Below, in pieces: positions 1 to 9,863 of a stretch of 34,143 nucleotides of DNA (positions within the stretch are counted from its first letter, which is position 1; every line of letters starts with the position of its first letter). Under the pieces are notes generated by a model, which worked only from the letters and a program-made list of their open reading frames with translations, made no database searches and was not told the origin of the DNA. Source of the stretch: a virus; the IMG/VR virus record IMGVR_UViG_3300025276_000096, positions 1 to 34,143 of that record. One strand, given 5' to 3'. The position numbers and the translations under genes are program-made.

Positions 1-1403
1 GTAGTGATACTGATTCAGTTATTGGTAGCGAGTTTACCGCTTGGAAAACTATTTCTGGTGCTGAAAGTGCTGCTGTTAGTGGTCAAACTATAATAGTTTT
101 AACCGACATCGTTGAGGCTAATTGTGGGAAAGACGGACTTACTTATATTTTTAAGAACAATTCTTTAATGTCCTATCCATCCACCGACCCAGCTATTACG
201 GGAGAAGACTGGAATGCCCTATGGACAGACCAATCAGGAACAGCCATTTCTTATACGATAATAGGTGGACGATTTACTATTGATTCATATTGGTATGGCG
301 TATGGAAAAGGTCTATTATAAGATTAACATCAGCATCTAAAGTAGTAATGCTTGATACTGAACATATTGAAACTATCGGTGATGATGGTTGGAACTTTTA
401 CTTAGATGGAAATGGTAGTACGATAGATATTAGGGCAAGTGGTGATATTGTTTATGCTTGGCAACTTGTAAATATAAGCGCTCCTAACACAACTTGTAAG
501 CTTTACTCAAAAGGTAGTATTAGAACAAATGATTTAGGTTATGGAAGTAAAATTGTACATACTGACACTTCAGGTGCGTCTGATTGCGATAACGCATTTA
601 TGTCATTAACCGCAGGAAAATCAATAACAATAGGCGGTCATTATGTAGGAGGTCAGAGAGGTGGTTTTACTTGTTCTAATTCAGCAACTGCTAAATCTAC
701 TTTTATAATAACGGCACCGATATTTGAATCATATGACCCACATAGAGATAAGGCTAATGATGAAAGTGGGGTTGTTTCAGCATATCATAATTGCAATCAT
801 TATGTACAATTTAATGTAGGAGTATTTAAAATACACAACGATACAACAATTCCAGTAGGTTCAAGAGATGGTGGTCATCTTTCAGTCACATCTGTTAGGA
901 TGGATGCTGCGTATGTTCCGATTTCTTTTGTACTTGATATGAATGTTGGTTTGGTGTTATTAGGAGTTGGGGCAAGGTTAGATTATTCAAGGACACAGGA
1001 TTCATCAGCCCATAAACCTACTGCAATTGTAAATTACAATAATGCAACTATTGTTTATACTGACCCAAGTGCTCAAACAAGTTTCTACGATTGGAAAAGA
1101 GGTTCTAATAGATACGGAGGTTCAGTCATAGATACTAAATTCTGTAACTTTTCATTTAATGGTACAACTAAAGTTATTGTAAACCCATTAGCTGTTACTG
1201 CTGGGCAAGTTGTATTTGGGACTAGTGATGACACTGAAGATAATGCTTTTATTGTTGGAGAATTTATAACAAACGGAACACTGAAAGCTACTACGTTTGT
1301 AGATAACTTTACAGGAATTAATTATGCAACTGGAATACCAAAGATGAAATTATTAGATTCTACAAAGTTAACGGAGTATTCAAAATATGAAGGGTTATTA
1401 TAA
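1..1403 (+). CDS. tail fibre / beta-helical fibre C-terminal part (5' partial)
   Basis: The reading frame is already open at the left edge: the first complete codon is at position 3 and no stop occurs before 1403. The apparent ATG at 168 is therefore internal and the gene begins outside the window; 466 residues are visible. The sequence is rich in Ser, Thr, Gly, Asn and beta-branched residues, with short repeating strands typical of parallel beta-helix or pectate-lyase-like fibre domains (for example GQTIIVLTDIVEANCG near the left edge). It contains few charged residues, no membrane segment and no catalytic motif that I recognise. A terminator follows at 1451, and an array of modular fibre genes lies immediately downstream, so a receptor-binding or fibre role is likely. 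The exact domain family is not identifiable by eye. Confidence 0.7.
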   Translation, partial: SDTDSVIGSEFTAWKTISGAESAAVSGQTIIVLTDIVEANCGKDGLTYIFKNNSLMSYPSTDPAITGEDWNALWTDQSGTAISYTIIGGRFTIDSYWYGVWKRSIIRLTSASKVVMLDTEHIETIGDDGWNFYLDGNGSTIDIRASGDIVYAWQLVNISAPNTTCKLYSKGSIRTNDLGYGSKIVHTDTSGASDCDNAFMSLTAGKSITIGGHYVGGQRGGFTCSNSATAKSTFIITAPIFESYDPHRDKANDESGVVSAYHNCNHYVQFNVGVFKIHNDTTIPVGSRDGGHLSVTSVRMDAAYVPISFVLDMNVGLVLLGVGARLDYSRTQDSSAHKPTAIVNYNNATIVYTDPSAQTSFYDWKRGSNRYGGSVIDTKFCNFSFNGTTKVIVNPLAVTAGQVVFGTSDDTEDNAFIVGEFITNGTLKATTFVDNFTGINYATGIPKMKLLDSTKLTEYSKYEGLL

Positions 1404-1450
1404 TAATCAATATAATATAAAATAATTTAATAAGGTCATTATTAGATAAT

Positions 1451-1483
1451 AAAGGAGATTTTTTAATTAGGGTCTCCTTTTTT
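1451..1483 (+). terminator. intrinsic terminator after the first fibre gene
   Basis: AAAGGAGA (1451-1458) pairs with TCTCCTTT (1473-1480) around a 14-nt loop, and the 3' arm runs into a T tract. It lies 48 nt after the stop codon and before the next promoter-like motif. Confidence 0.8.
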
Positions 1484-1495
1484 CATTATGTTAGA

Positions 1496-1507
1496 TATTT
1501 ATAAATA
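1496..1507 (+). promoter_or_regulatory. TATTTATA late-promoter-like motif (fibre operon)
   Basis: The palindrome TATTTATAAATA contains both TATTTATA (1496-1503) and the T4-late-type TATAAATA (1500-1507). It sits 13 nt after the terminator tract and 74 nt before the ATG at 1578. The same 8-mer precedes all the other plus-strand units that start in the window, one of them with a single mismatch. Confidence 0.55.
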
Positions 1508-1577
1508 ACCGAACCACTACGGTTAGTTGTGGTTTAGCTGGTTAGGTTTAATAATTAAACTAAAGAATATTAATAAT

Positions 1578-4500
1578 ATGAGTTGCAATCAAAATACGTC
1601 AAATATAAATAAAACATTTATTGTAGAAGGTAGTGGTAATGACGGTTTTATAGAACATACTATATTAAGTAGTTATAAAGGTATTAGTACTAATGATATG
1701 TACCTTATATGGGGTGATTTAACTATTGAGTCGGGTTCAACGGTAGGTAATGATGGTAGGGTTGTAGTTGTTAACGGAAGTTTTAATAATTTTGGTTCTT
1801 ATAGTGGTTCTGGTACTGTAGATTTAATTACAACTAATTTAGAGTTTATTTTAAATTACGGTAACGAAACTAATGGAAATCTAATATATTATACTAACTC
1901 ACCTAGCGGTTGGATTAGTGGTGACACTATACCTGATATATCCGCAGCTACAGGTAATGTTCTGGTTACTAAAGAATGGGTTGATTTAAAATCTGGTGTA
2001 GATAACAACGATTTTACTACTGGTGCTACTCTTGTAGGTGAGACAATAGTTTTTAATAGGAATGATAGTTTATCTGCGTATACTGTTGATTTAAGTGGAC
2101 TGACTAGTAATGCTGGAGCGGGATTAACTTATAATGAAACTACTGGTAAGATTGATTTAGGAGGTACTTTAAATAATGGAACAGCTTCTAATAATTTTTA
2201 TTTTATACCTTCTACAGGGGCAAACGTAATTAATTGGGGTTCTGATGCTTTGGGTGACCTTCCTGTTATCGGAGGTAGTAAGCAGTATATTTCAAAATTT
2301 AACAATGTTTCTCTTCAGGGAGAATATAAACTTATTGGATATTCGAATAATTCAACATTTGCTGGAGTAGTAGGGTGTTTTGAAGGTCAAGGACCGAATG
2401 TTTATGTGAAACAATATAAAGATGTTTCCTCAAATTCAATTATTAATAGTCCAGATGTTGCGAACGCAATGAGAACTTTTGAAGAGTCGGACAGCCCTAC
2501 TCTTTGGAATAGGACTATTTGGCAATCACACAATAGTAATAATAAAAGTTATACTTATCAATCCTCAAGTAATTTTATATGGCAAGTTTTTGACGTTAAT
2601 GGTTATAAAAATGAAACTCAATTAACTAGAAATATTTTTTCAGTAAGTATTCCAAATTCCACTAACACAGGGTCTGGGATGTTTAGTGTTTCGTCTACCT
2701 CTATTAACTTAGTAGATGCGGGTTCCCAAGGGATAACTACTTTTCCAAATCAAACTATTGTTGGTAATTTATTTGGTTCCGCTTTACATGTTGGAACCGC
2801 TACCTCTGATTCAAAATACGAAGATGCTTCTACCAATAAAAAAGGTATTAGACTTAATGGGTACGGAGAGACTAATGATGATACGGGTGCTGGGGCTAAC
2901 TATTCAACTTTAGTTGGTACGTCTTTAGTTCCTAAAAAATACGTTGATGATTATATAACATCACCTAGTGGTAATACATTTGTCACTGGTACTACGTTTA
3001 CGAATAATCAATTAAATATAGCCTTAAATAATGGTACTAGTGTAGGAACTACAATAGATAATTTAAGTGGTTTAACTGTAGATGGTAATTTATTAATTAA
3101 CGGTGATGTTAATATAATAGGTTCTGCTACTACTATTAATAGTGAACAAGTATTAATTAAGGATAATATAATTACCCTTAATTCAAATGTCACTGGTTCT
3201 ACTACGCCTATATTGAACTCTGGTTTTGAAGTACTTAGAGGTAGTGCAGATACTAAGTCAATACTTTGGTTAGAGAATACTGATTTATGGTCAATAGATG
3301 ACGACTTAAGTGTAAGTGGATACGTTTCTGGTACAACTTATTATGGTGATGGTTCTAATTTAACTGGTATTGCTGTAGCTAATACATTCGTTACTGGTGG
3401 TACATACTCTGGTAGTACAATAGTACTTGATAGAAATGACGGTAATTCGGTTAATGTAACTGGTATTACAAGTAGTAACATTTCAAACGCTGATTTAACT
3501 TTAACAGGGAATAGAACGGTTACTTTAGGTGATAATAAATTAACTTTTGATTTTGATGCTGAAACATCAAGCGAAGTAGCACCTATAAATTTTGAATTTG
3601 AAAGTGGTTCGTTTGACGGATATACACGTTGGGGTAAAAACGGAGGTGTAACAATTCGCTCAGGAGGGAGTGCAGCAGCTTTAAAGCTGGAAAATAAAGT
3701 AGGTTCAACAAATTTTCAATCATCTTCAGCAGGTGGTGGTTATTTTGGTCTTGAAGCAAGTTCTTATAATATTTGGAGGTTTTCAGATGGTAATACGGCA
3801 AATAACGGAGTAGAGATTGGAGTAAATTCTTGTAAATTTTTCTTTGGTGGTGCCCTAATGCACAAAATACAGCAAGGAGGTTCAGGCGGTGGAGTTAATT
3901 TTTATCAAGGTGGTATTTCAGGTAGTTTAGGTTATTTTATTGTTGGGGGAAATTCAAGAATTGGGACTGAAAAAATATCATTACAAGAAGATACTCTTAT
4001 ATCTAAAAAATTAGAGTTATCAACCACCACAGATGGATTCTTAATGCCGAGGTTAACAACGGCTCAAATGAATGCCATTTCATCTCCTGATACATATTTA
4101 AAAATATTAAACACTGACGATAATCGAGAATACCGATACAACGGTTCTACTTGGATTTCTAATGAATACGTAGAATATGATTTTGCGTTAAGAAGTAGTG
4201 GTTCAACTACGTATTATGATAATTTTTATTCTTGTTATAATGCTTCAGTTGCTGGTGATGTTATAGACGTTCAAACTGACCAGGCAGTTGATTGTGGTGG
4301 GATTACAAGTTGGACTTGGACTAATGATATCACAATCAACTTGAACGGACATCATATTAATTGTATTAACTTACAAAGACTTTATATTTCGACGGGTGTT
4401 AATGTTAAAATGACTAACGGTACTTTCTCGGTTGAATCAACTAGTATTAATACTGCAGCTATTATGTTTCTAGGTGGGAACACATTTGTAGGTGATGGTG

Positions 4501-5381
4501 CAGTGACCGTGTATCAAAGCGTTGGTGGTAGCACTAGAGGTTCCTTCACTGGAGCTGGGGCACGTTCTACGGTTTCGGGTGTGATAATGAAAGGTAGTGT
4601 CACGTATTGTGTAGCTGGATTCGTTACTGTTGATAATTGTATATTGTATAAACCTACAGGGAGTTCTGAGACTATTTATGGGGATAACGTGATTGTTAAT
4701 AACTCCATTATTTACGGACCTACTTTTGGTGTAAGTGGAAGTTATACGATTGCTTCAAGGGAAACGGTTAGAGTTTTTAATAATTGTACGATAATTACAT
4801 ATGGTGAATCGGCAATTGGTAGTAGGTCGGCAATATTTAATAACTGTTCTATCATGACTAATAATGACGAAGTTAGAATAGGTATTGGTGGTGAGCAAGA
4901 ATTTAATAATTGTAAGCTAGAAAGGACTGGTACTGTTGGTTATGCTTTTGTTATAACTAACACATCAAATGTTAGAATGTATAACACACAAATTATATCT
5001 TCTGGTGGGGGAGTTTCAACTAACCTACCTATGGAATTTTATGAATGTTATATAAAAGCAAATGGTGGTGCTGGAATTTTAAATACAACGGGTGCTGGTA
5101 TGATAATTAGAGGTGGAGTTATAGATTCTACAGGTGGAAGTTCTTTATTGTTTAATAATAATAATATATCTGGAATTGCAGAAGTATCTAATGTTACTCT
5201 TATGTGCAACACTACAGGTAAGTATTGTTTGGAGGTTAATGCGAATACTACTTTAACGTTCTCAAGTTTAAGTATGAAAAACACGGCAACTTCTACAGAT
5301 ATATATAGTAGAGCGGGTATATTATCAGAAAATTTACAAATAGAGACTACTGATGCATTTGGGAATATAATATTAAAATAA
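1578..5381 (+). CDS. large modular tail fibre protein with C-terminal beta-helix
   Basis: This is a 1267-residue protein starting at ATG 1578 (MSCNQNTSNINKTF). A TTG at 1527 would add 17 residues but is less likely. The order seen is: a unique N-terminal region; linker motifs typical of phage fibres (LVTKEWVDL, LVPKKYVDDYI); a segment with INGDVNIIGSATTIN near residue 520; the shared module TFVTGGTYSGSTIVLDRNDG near residue 603; a variable region; the shared module LSTTTDGFLMPRLTTAQ near residue 813; and a parallel beta-helix from about 860 to the end, with repeated Asn-rich turns (FNNCTI, FNNCSI, FNNCKLE). It ends in TDAFGNIILK, which resembles the ends of the next two fibres. It is the first gene of a four-fibre operon. 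It is probably a receptor- or polysaccharide-binding structural protein; no enzyme active site was recognised. Confidence 0.85.
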   Translation: MSCNQNTSNINKTFIVEGSGNDGFIEHTILSSYKGISTNDMYLIWGDLTIESGSTVGNDGRVVVVNGSFNNFGSYSGSGTVDLITTNLEFILNYGNETNGNLIYYTNSPSGWISGDTIPDISAATGNVLVTKEWVDLKSGVDNNDFTTGATLVGETIVFNRNDSLSAYTVDLSGLTSNAGAGLTYNETTGKIDLGGTLNNGTASNNFYFIPSTGANVINWGSDALGDLPVIGGSKQYISKFNNVSLQGEYKLIGYSNNSTFAGVVGCFEGQGPNVYVKQYKDVSSNSIINSPDVANAMRTFEESDSPTLWNRTIWQSHNSNNKSYTYQSSSNFIWQVFDVNGYKNETQLTRNIFSVSIPNSTNTGSGMFSVSSTSINLVDAGSQGITTFPNQTIVGNLFGSALHVGTATSDSKYEDASTNKKGIRLNGYGETNDDTGAGANYSTLVGTSLVPKKYVDDYITSPSGNTFVTGTTFTNNQLNIALNNGTSVGTTIDNLSGLTVDGNLLINGDVNIIGSATTINSEQVLIKDNIITLNSNVTGSTTPILNSGFEVLRGSADTKSILWLENTDLWSIDDDLSVSGYVSGTTYYGDGSNLTGIAVANTFVTGGTYSGSTIVLDRNDGNSVNVTGITSSNISNADLTLTGNRTVTLGDNKLTFDFDAETSSEVAPINFEFESGSFDGYTRWGKNGGVTIRSGGSAAALKLENKVGSTNFQSSSAGGGYFGLEASSYNIWRFSDGNTANNGVEIGVNSCKFFFGGALMHKIQQGGSGGGVNFYQGGISGSLGYFIVGGNSRIGTEKISLQEDTLISKKLELSTTTDGFLMPRLTTAQMNAISSPDTYLKILNTDDNREYRYNGSTWISNEYVEYDFALRSSGSTTYYDNFYSCYNASVAGDVIDVQTDQAVDCGGITSWTWTNDITINLNGHHINCINLQRLYISTGVNVKMTNGTFSVESTSINTAAIMFLGGNTFVGDGAVTVYQSVGGSTRGSFTGAGARSTVSGVIMKGSVTYCVAGFVTVDNCILYKPTGSSETIYGDNVIVNNSIIYGPTFGVSGSYTIASRETVRVFNNCTIITYGESAIGSRSAIFNNCSIMTNNDEVRIGIGGEQEFNNCKLERTGTVGYAFVITNTSNVRMYNTQIISSGGGVSTNLPMEFYECYIKANGGAGILNTTGAGMIIRGGVIDSTGGSSLLFNNNNISGIAEVSNVTLMCNTTGKYCLEVNANTTLTFSSLSMKNTATSTDIYSRAGILSENLQIETTDAFGNIILK

Positions 5382-5390
5382 TTAAAGGCA

Positions 5391-7712
5391 ATGGCAATTA
5401 ACAATGTAACTACAAATACAAGACCTGAAAAAGGTATAACTTATTCAGCAATAACTGATAGTAGTGTTGACTGGACTGGGATTACCAATAGTACTTATTT
5501 CTATGATAAAGATACAGATTTACCATATTATAAGAACTCTGGAGGTACGGTTGTATCTTTATTCGAAGAGGGTGGTGGTAGTAGTGATACATTTGTCACT
5601 GGTGGTACATACTCTGGAAGTACAATTATCCTTAATAGGAATGATGGTAATTCGGTTAATGTAACTGGTATTACGAGTGATTCAATTTATACTGCTAATG
5701 GTACACTAACGGGAAATAGAACGGTTGATTTAGATGGTAATAGTTTAACTTTTAATGCTACAGGGTTGTTTAAGATTTCAAATGGAACTAAATCTGTTTA
5801 CCCTGGCTGGAATACACATTCTAGTTTTAATATTGATGGGGGTAGTAGAGTTTGGTCTTTATATAGTGCTAACGCATCATCCACATTTAATGCTAATGAG
5901 TTTGGTATAGGAGTTGGGTCAAGTATACCGTTTAGAATTTTTAACGATACAAGCATAGCTTTAGGTGGTGTTATAAAATCTAATCTAGATACTAACTATA
6001 ATATACAGACAAATGGAAATACTTTAATAGGTGGAAATTTAGATGCGAAGTCTAATACAAATTTTTTATCGTTTGATTTTGCTAACTACCCTAAGATGAA
6101 AATTGGTACTAGCACTTCTCAGTGGTGGTTTGTAAATAGTAATGCGGGTAATTCCTCTACATTTGCTGATAACGATTTGTATTTATGGGACTCAACAAAT
6201 AGTAGAAAAGTAGTAAGGTTTAATGCAAATGGAAGTACTGAGCTGTTAAATAAAGTTGAACTTTCTACTACTACTGATGGGTTCTTAATGCCAAGGCTAA
6301 CAACTGCTCAAAAGAATGCTATATCATCACCTGACACCAATTTAATGGTATTTGATACTGATTTAAGTAGCTTACAAAGATATAATGGTACTGCATGGGT
6401 AGATGTTGCAGCTGGAGTAGGGATTGTACAACTTACCCAAGAAGGCGGAAGTGGAGGTTCAGTATTTTATACTGATATTCAGTCAGCTTTAACTGCAGCT
6501 AATATATCTGGTGGGGATATTACTATTACACTACATGATAATATAATTGTAACAGCACCTATAAATACTCAAACTAAAACAAACATTGATAATATAACTA
6601 TTGATTTAAATGGATTTACTATATCAAATACTAGTAATGACGCATCACAGATATTTTTCATATACTTTTATAATAATAATAGGGTGAAGATTATAAATGG
6701 TTCCATAATAAAAACTACTGGAACTGGTAGTGCTATAGAATTTGTAGCTGGTCTAGGTTATTTCTCAATATCTAATTGTTATGTGTATAGTGAAGCAGGT
6801 AGTGCTTTAAAAATATCTGCATCAGTATCAGGTGTTGATATTTGGGACTTAGGAAATACTACTTTTAAAACCAATACGGGTTATGGTGTTTTCTTAGCTG
6901 ATGAATTAGGAGGTATTTCATTAACAAATTTTATATCTATTAGTACAAGTTCTGGAATGGCTTGTTTTTTAAATGCTGGTGGAGATGTTACTAATTTTAA
7001 AGCAATTGCTGAAGGTACTGGAGCAGCTTTAAGAGTTAGGTCTGCTGTAACCTCAGTAACTAATTTTTATGCCGAATCTAATAGTGGTAACTGTGTTTTA
7101 TTAGAATCACTTGTCCCAATAGTTAAAGATTTTACAGCTATAAGTGTATCGGGTTATGCTGTACACTCATTGTCTTCACCATATAAAATAGAAAATTTTT
7201 ATTGTAAAACTACTAGTGGAACACACACATTGTATGTCCCATCTACTTCAATATTACTTAACGGTGATATTTTTAGTGATAGCACTGATTGTGCTTTTAT
7301 TTCAAATGCTGAAAGAGTTGAGAATGTAAGCTTTACCACTAATTCTGGCGCTAATAATGTAGTATCAAGATTTACTACGAATTGGATTAATTGCACATTT
7401 AGAAATAAAGATGGTGTAGCTTTCTATAACTACTCATCTTCTACTAGTAAATTTAAAAAATGCACATTCATAAGTGAAAAAACATCTGGAGGTACAGCAC
7501 ATGCTGCTAATATTCTTGATGGTGCTTCTGTAATTACTTTTGTTAATTGTGATTTTGAAGTAGCAGATTCAACAGTTAATTGCATAAAGGGTAATGTGGC
7601 TATGAATATGAAAGTGGCTAGTTGTTCTTTTGATGGTTCAGCAACACCAATAAACTCAAACATAACTTTAAATTACTTGGAAACTGATGCTTATGGCAAT
7701 GTTACCACATAA
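5391..7712 (+). CDS. modular tail fibre protein with beta-helix
   Basis: This 773-residue paralogue lies 9 nt after the previous gene. Residues 1-65 form a head module shared with the next two fibres (KGITYSAITDSS, FYDKDTDLPYYKNSGGTVVS, then FEEGGG as a glycine linker). The TFVTGGTYSGSTIILNRNDG module begins near residue 67 and LSTTTDGFLMPRLTTAQ near 290. From about 340 onwards a repetitive Asn/Thr/Ser-rich region has the look of a parallel beta-helix with short turns. The end reads LETDAYGNVTT. The head module probably attaches to a common site on the baseplate or to the previous fibre, while the helix supplies specificity; this is inferred from which parts are conserved and which vary. Confidence 0.85.
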   Translation: MAINNVTTNTRPEKGITYSAITDSSVDWTGITNSTYFYDKDTDLPYYKNSGGTVVSLFEEGGGSSDTFVTGGTYSGSTIILNRNDGNSVNVTGITSDSIYTANGTLTGNRTVDLDGNSLTFNATGLFKISNGTKSVYPGWNTHSSFNIDGGSRVWSLYSANASSTFNANEFGIGVGSSIPFRIFNDTSIALGGVIKSNLDTNYNIQTNGNTLIGGNLDAKSNTNFLSFDFANYPKMKIGTSTSQWWFVNSNAGNSSTFADNDLYLWDSTNSRKVVRFNANGSTELLNKVELSTTTDGFLMPRLTTAQKNAISSPDTNLMVFDTDLSSLQRYNGTAWVDVAAGVGIVQLTQEGGSGGSVFYTDIQSALTAANISGGDITITLHDNIIVTAPINTQTKTNIDNITIDLNGFTISNTSNDASQIFFIYFYNNNRVKIINGSIIKTTGTGSAIEFVAGLGYFSISNCYVYSEAGSALKISASVSGVDIWDLGNTTFKTNTGYGVFLADELGGISLTNFISISTSSGMACFLNAGGDVTNFKAIAEGTGAALRVRSAVTSVTNFYAESNSGNCVLLESLVPIVKDFTAISVSGYAVHSLSSPYKIENFYCKTTSGTHTLYVPSTSILLNGDIFSDSTDCAFISNAERVENVSFTTNSGANNVVSRFTTNWINCTFRNKDGVAFYNYSSSTSKFKKCTFISEKTSGGTAHAANILDGASVITFVNCDFEVADSTVNCIKGNVAMNMKVASCSFDGSATPINSNITLNYLETDAYGNVTT

Positions 7713-7735
7713 TTATAATTAAATAAAAATAAACC

Positions 7736-9847
7736 ATGGCAGTAACAACAACTAAACTACCAAATACCGCGATAGGTATAACATATTCAGTAATAACTGA
7801 CTCATCTTCTGATTGGCCTTCGGTAAGTAATAATGTTTATTTTTATGACAAGGCAACTAGTTTACCTTATTATAAAAATGCAGGAGGTACTGTAGTATCC
7901 ATATTTGAAGAAGGTGGTGGTGGTGGTGATACATTTGTAACTGGCGGTACATATTCTGGAAGTACAATAGTGCTTAATAGGAATGATGGCAACTCGGTAG
8001 ATGTAACTGGTATTACGAGTGATTCAATCTATACGGATGACGGTACATTAACGGGTGATAGAACGGTTGATTTAGGTGGGAATCATTTGAATTTCAATAA
8101 CGGTTCTGATAATCTTTATACAATGACTGACGATGGTGGTCATATATTTGGCGGAGGTGGTAGCGCAAACAACATATTTCGTTTTAAGAGAGGAGTTAAC
8201 GAGATTTTTAATTTAGGAACTACAAGTCAAGGGTTTTCTAATATCGGTAAAATCGCCTTTAGAAATGGCGCGCCAACCTCTAATAATAGAATAGAAATAA
8301 GCGCCTCCAACGACAACCAAATGGGTTGGTTTAATAATGCTGGAACTAATGGTCATAGAATAAGATACGGTAGTTTTAATCACGTAGCTTTTTTTATGGA
8401 CGGAGTTTTTGGATGGAGAGGTTTTACCGTTGGAGGCGATGACAGAATATCAAGCGAAGACATTAGTTTACAGGGTTCAACACTAATAACTAAAAAATTA
8501 GAACTTTCTAGTACTACGGATGGGTTCTTAATGAACAGGCTTACAACTGCCCAAAAGAATGCTATCTCTTCCCCAGATACCAATTTAATGGTATTTGATA
8601 CCGATTTAGCAAGTATAGAAAGGTATGATGGAGCTAATTGGGTATCTCAAGCTAGTTATGGGTTGATTTCTATTAGCGATAGTAATGGAACACCAACATT
8701 TTATAATGACTTAAGCGGGGCGATAGCAGCAGCTAATGCAGGTCAGGCTGTAGAACTACATGGTAATATAGTAGAGTCTAGTAACACTATGATAACTATT
8801 AACAAAGAGCTAACTATTAATATGAACGGATATACGTATAGTTGTACTAGTACAGGTACTACGGACGGTGTATATGTTAATACAAGTAGTAAAGTAAAAA
8901 TATTAAACGGAACTATTAAAAGAAGCGGAGGTACTTATGGCAGTACTTCAAACAGGGCTTTAATTGTAACAAGTGGCTCTAATTTAGAGTTAACAGGTAC
9001 GGATATAATAAATACTACAGGTATGTCTTTATATAGTACAGGGGCTAGCACGAATATTATAAACGGTAGGTTTATAACAACATCACAAACTATTGGACAA
9101 ATATCTATCCAATCTTCAGCAAATATTACAGGTTCGATTATTGAAAGTTCAGCGGCAAATAGTTTGAGCGGTAATATTCAGATGTTAAAAGTAACATCCT
9201 CAGTAACAACAACCATGAACGGGGGCCATGCTAGTAATTGTGTTTTTAATCAAACTAGTGCTAGTGGTTATGATGCGTTAATTATAACTGGCGGTGGTGA
9301 AGCTACACACTGCAGAGCTTACAACGTTTCAACAGGTTTTCCCGCAATTAGAATTGGCGGTGCGAATACAAAAATACAATTTTGCTACGGATATTCAACA
9401 TTAGACAACGGTATAGAATCGGGTACTGGGTCGCCTAAAGGAATCTACAACTGTATAGGTGTTAACGCTGGTGGCAATAAATATGGGGGGCAATTCTCAA
9501 CTATTGAAGATGGTGTTTACGATAGTACTTTTATAACACTATCTGGTTATGGTGCAGTCGCTAATTCAGGGAGTAATAAGTTTGTAAAATGTAATTTTAT
9601 AAATAAAAACGCAGGTACGACAAACGCTTCATTTTATGATTATAATAGCGGAACTGTAAGGGTTTACGATTGTTATTCAGAACAAGCGGATTCAAATAAG
9701 CCTAATTTAAGATTTACAAACGCTTCAAAGGTTGTTTATTTAGCAGGTAATAAATTGCAAGGTGGTACAGGTGTATCTATAGCTCATGCAGATGGGAATA
9801 GTCAGAATACTACTACCGATGATTATGGTAATATAATTTTAGAATAA
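7736..9847 (+). CDS. modular tail fibre protein with beta-helix
   Basis: This is a 703-residue paralogue of the previous gene with the same architecture: head module at 1-64 (IGITYSVITDSSSDWPSV, then FEEGGGGG), the TFVTGGTYSGSTIVLNRNDG module near 65, a variable segment, LSSTTDGFLMNRLTTAQ near 256, and a beta-helical region from about 310 to 695 with short Asn/Gly turns. It ends TTDDYGNIILE. The variable centre and helix differ strongly from the neighbouring fibres, while the shared modules are similar even at DNA level. The A-rich 23-nt gap upstream has no Shine-Dalgarno sequence, as is common in Bacteroidota phages. Confidence 0.85.
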   Translation: MAVTTTKLPNTAIGITYSVITDSSSDWPSVSNNVYFYDKATSLPYYKNAGGTVVSIFEEGGGGGDTFVTGGTYSGSTIVLNRNDGNSVDVTGITSDSIYTDDGTLTGDRTVDLGGNHLNFNNGSDNLYTMTDDGGHIFGGGGSANNIFRFKRGVNEIFNLGTTSQGFSNIGKIAFRNGAPTSNNRIEISASNDNQMGWFNNAGTNGHRIRYGSFNHVAFFMDGVFGWRGFTVGGDDRISSEDISLQGSTLITKKLELSSTTDGFLMNRLTTAQKNAISSPDTNLMVFDTDLASIERYDGANWVSQASYGLISISDSNGTPTFYNDLSGAIAAANAGQAVELHGNIVESSNTMITINKELTINMNGYTYSCTSTGTTDGVYVNTSSKVKILNGTIKRSGGTYGSTSNRALIVTSGSNLELTGTDIINTTGMSLYSTGASTNIINGRFITTSQTIGQISIQSSANITGSIIESSAANSLSGNIQMLKVTSSVTTTMNGGHASNCVFNQTSASGYDALIITGGGEATHCRAYNVSTGFPAIRIGGANTKIQFCYGYSTLDNGIESGTGSPKGIYNCIGVNAGGNKYGGQFSTIEDGVYDSTFITLSGYGAVANSGSNKFVKCNFINKNAGTTNASFYDYNSGTVRVYDCYSEQADSNKPNLRFTNASKVVYLAGNKLQGGTGVSIAHADGNSQNTTTDDYGNIILE

Positions 9848-9863
9848 AAAAAATAAATATAAA

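Noticed and set aside
168-170. ATG 168 as the start of the first gene.
   Set aside because: The same frame is open to the window edge with fibre-like sequence, so the gene is cut by the window.
1527-1577. TTG start giving 17 extra residues on the first full fibre.
   Set aside because: The ATG at 1578 begins a sequence of normal fibre composition and has an A-rich leader; the extra residues are hydrophobic and untypical.
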